DNA of 7,037 nucleotides from Chlamydiae bacterium RIFCSPHIGHO2_12_FULL_49_9 (lineage in GTDB: Bacteria > Chlamydiota > Chlamydiia > Chlamydiales > SM23-39). The notes beneath the pieces are model-generated. The model searched no databases and had not been told where the DNA came from. It was given only the letters and a program-made list of their open reading frames with translations. The stretch is from contig MGLY01000027.1 of NCBI GenBank assembly GCA_001794935.1, positions 1 to 7,037 on the forward strand, given 5' to 3'. Made by a program: the position numbers and the translations under genes. Numbering within the stretch: the first letter of the stretch is position 1; each line of letters opens with the position of its first letter. Positions 5,745 to 7,037 of this stretch are shown one piece after another.

Positions 5745-6539
5745 CTAAATCAGATGAAACAAGTCTCTCAACAAAGCCAAGATCACCTCGATCACAATTA
5801 AAATAATGATCGTCATCTCGAGCCTCGACGACTGCTGATGATTGAGCTCATTGCCCAAGATCTCAAAAAGTTCGTGCATGAGATTGAGCCGTCGATTCAA
5901 CAGCTCCACTCTCTTATTCACATCCAAATAATGAACAACCCTTCTATAAAAGGGCTCTAATTCCGAACGCTCCCAGAAAAACTCGGGCGTATCCAATATC
6001 TCGGTATGTAAATTGATGTAGTTTCTCTCCAGGAAAAGCTCTCCCATTTTCTTCGAAATCTCCCTTCTTGAAAGGGCTATCTTCCCCCTCACCGCAAGAT
6101 CCCTCGGAAGTTGCTTTCCCTCTTCAACCGTTTTAGAGATCACTTCTTCAAATACAGTCAGTTTTACCGATTGGGCCAGCGCATAAGAAATGGCAAGTTT
6201 TGTCAGAGCGTCTTTTTTTTGAAGAGTGATTTCATCTCCCTCTACGTTCATCTTACTTCCGTAAGAAAAACCCAGCTTGTCGTATTCCACCTTGGCAAGA
6301 GGTTCTCTTTCGAACTTTTTAAGAGTAGCTAAAAGAGTTTTCTCCTCCCCTTCCTCAAATCCCCAAAAAATAGCCGTTCCATACGGAAAATAAAAAATGT
6401 CTCTTTTGACTCCCTGCTCATCTTTGGGCTGAACATGGATGACATCGCGATAAAGCTGAGCAGTTCCCGTCACCTGCAAAAACTGAAAGAGGCGTGGAAT
6501 ATCAAAAGTGGCTGATGTACAATAAGCGCTGCATCGCAT
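5745..6539 (-). CDS. RMD1/YagE family (DUF155) protein with C-terminal membrane anchor
   Basis: 264 residues from the ATG at 6539. The N-terminus MRCSAYCTSATFDI is typical of the family's first strand. The core motif FPYGTAIFWG is at 51-60, followed by acidic residues. The C-terminal helical part has ERNYINLHTEILDTPEFFWE (171-190), then SELEPFYRRVVHYLDVNKRV and LNRRLNLMHELFEIL (to ~228). The last ~23 residues, MTIIILIVIEVILALLRDLF and a short tail, form one transmembrane helix, so the bulk probably sits on the cytoplasmic face. Eukaryotic relatives (yeast Rmd1, human RMND1) are linked to sporulation and mitochondrial translation; the bacterial function is unknown. A TTG seven codons further upstream is a possible start, but the ATG fits the family N-terminus. 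No Shine-Dalgarno is evident. It is convergent with csp and divergent from the gene at 6515, whose likely start it overlaps. Confidence 0.9.
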   Translation of the reverse strand: MRCSAYCTSATFDIPRLFQFLQVTGTAQLYRDVIHVQPKDEQGVKRDIFYFPYGTAIFWGFEEGEEKTLLATLKKFEREPLAKVEYDKLGFSYGSKMNVEGDEITLQKKDALTKLAISYALAQSVKLTVFEEVISKTVEEGKQLPRDLAVRGKIALSRREISKKMGELFLERNYINLHTEILDTPEFFWERSELEPFYRRVVHYLDVNKRVELLNRRLNLMHELFEILGNELNHQQSSRLEMTIIILIVIEVILALLRDLFHLI

Positions 6540-7037
6540 GGAAGTGTGTGTATACAGCAAGACGCAAATCTTTTGCAGCCCTTTTTTTTGTCTTCACCGC
6601 AGCGCTCGGTTTTGCCAAGTCACCTACTGTCAGCGATTACCCCTCTCCTTTCGATCCCCCCTTTCCCCTCTTTACTCCAACGCCTTATAAACTCTCTTGG
6701 GACATCGACATGTCTCCCTATGCGGGCGGCGAGGACGTCCTCTTCGTCCACAGATCGTGCGAGAGAATCGGCGCTTTTTTTACCCAAAAAAATCCGGTCT
6801 CCTATTCCAAAAAAACCTTTGCTAGAGTTTGGAGGCTCTCAGATCTCGTCATGGTTTGGCTGCCTCTCAATTACCTCGCAATGGTCGTCCAGCACGAAAT
6901 CTTCGGCCATGGGTATCGGATCCGCTCGATTGGCTCCTCAAAAGCGGACGTAACCGGCTACTCCTTTGACACACCCCCTCCCTATGGAGGAGGCGGAGGC
7001 ATCACCTACTACAACGTGGGAGAAAATCTCACAACAA
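6515..7037 (+). CDS. Exported protein with H-E-I-F-G-H-G motif, 3' end outside the window
   Basis: The frame is open from an ATG at 6515 to the right edge, 174 codons visible. The N-terminus is basic (MYNKRCIAWKCVYTARRKS) followed by a hydrophobic stretch FAALFFVFTAALGFA, a good signal peptide ending near residue 35. A Pro-rich segment follows (SPFDPPFPLFTPTPY). Around residues 110-135 a hydrophobic run LVMVWLPLNYLAMVV leads into QHEIFGHGYRIR, then GYSFDTPPPYGGGGGITYYN. The HE-x-x-G-H arrangement inside or beside a membrane helix suggests metal binding, possibly an integral membrane metallohydrolase, but the spacing is one residue longer than classic HExxH, so this is inference. I do not recognise the family. 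A GTG at 6548 is an alternative start that keeps the signal peptide and avoids the 25-bp overlap with the divergent DUF155 gene. The frame is supported by signal peptide and coding character; the start is uncertain. Confidence 0.72.
   Translation, partial: MYNKRCIAWKCVYTARRKSFAALFFVFTAALGFAKSPTVSDYPSPFDPPFPLFTPTPYKLSWDIDMSPYAGGEDVLFVHRSCERIGAFFTQKNPVSYSKKTFARVWRLSDLVMVWLPLNYLAMVVQHEIFGHGYRIRSIGSSKADVTGYSFDTPPPYGGGGGITYYNVGENLTT

Noticed and set aside
6546..6953. 135-residue plus-strand frame inside the gene at 6515
   Set aside because: It is Ser/Pro-rich with no signal peptide or motif. The overlapping frame from 6515 has a signal peptide and a conserved-looking motif and remains open to the edge.

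Overview
The window looks like a chromosomal stretch of a Gram-negative bacterium. Both flanks encode envelope or exported proteins: a two-partner-secretion type exoprotein, a putative outer-membrane barrel and a secreted protein with a His-Glu/Gly-His motif. The gene content and the mostly weak ribosome-binding sites would suit a host-associated lineage such as environmental Chlamydiota or Legionellales. That is a guess; there is no rRNA or marker gene to fix the taxonomy.

Layout. (1) 1-2605, minus strand: most of a very large exoprotein gene whose 3' end lies beyond the left edge. It has a signal peptide, a filamentous-haemagglutinin-type secretion domain, a beta-helix-like middle, and then tandem ~60-residue repeats (period 177-189 bp) running off the window. 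(2) 2641-3618, minus strand: a 325-residue exported protein resembling small outer-membrane 'transporter' barrels, 35 bp upstream of the exoprotein and probably cotranscribed with it. (3) From a 67-bp divergent intergenic region, a plus-strand operon: a DUF192 protein (3686-4114), a glutamate/aspartate/dicarboxylate symporter (4107-5387, overlapping by 8 bp) and a cold-shock protein (5403-5600, 15 bp further on). (4) 5604-5740: an intricate nested palindrome between convergent genes. It is at least a bidirectional terminator, but much more elaborate than one needs to be. (5) 5745-6539, minus strand: an RMD1/YagE-type (DUF155) protein with a C-terminal membrane anchor. (6) 6515 to the right edge, plus strand: the first 174 residues of an exported protein with an H-E-I-F-G-H-G motif; its most likely start overlaps the 5' end of the DUF155 gene.

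The most notable object is the nested palindrome. Six copies of a GGCAGGATC-like 8-9-mer (three direct, three inverted) form three stacked stems. Four different mini-hairpins sit at the two junctions, so the whole can be drawn as two perfect four-way junctions with no unpaired junction bases, flanked by A7 and T7 tracts. The second point of interest is an exoprotein of two-partner-secretion type whose adjacent upstream gene encodes a small barrel without room for POTRA domains, rather than a typical TpsB transporter.
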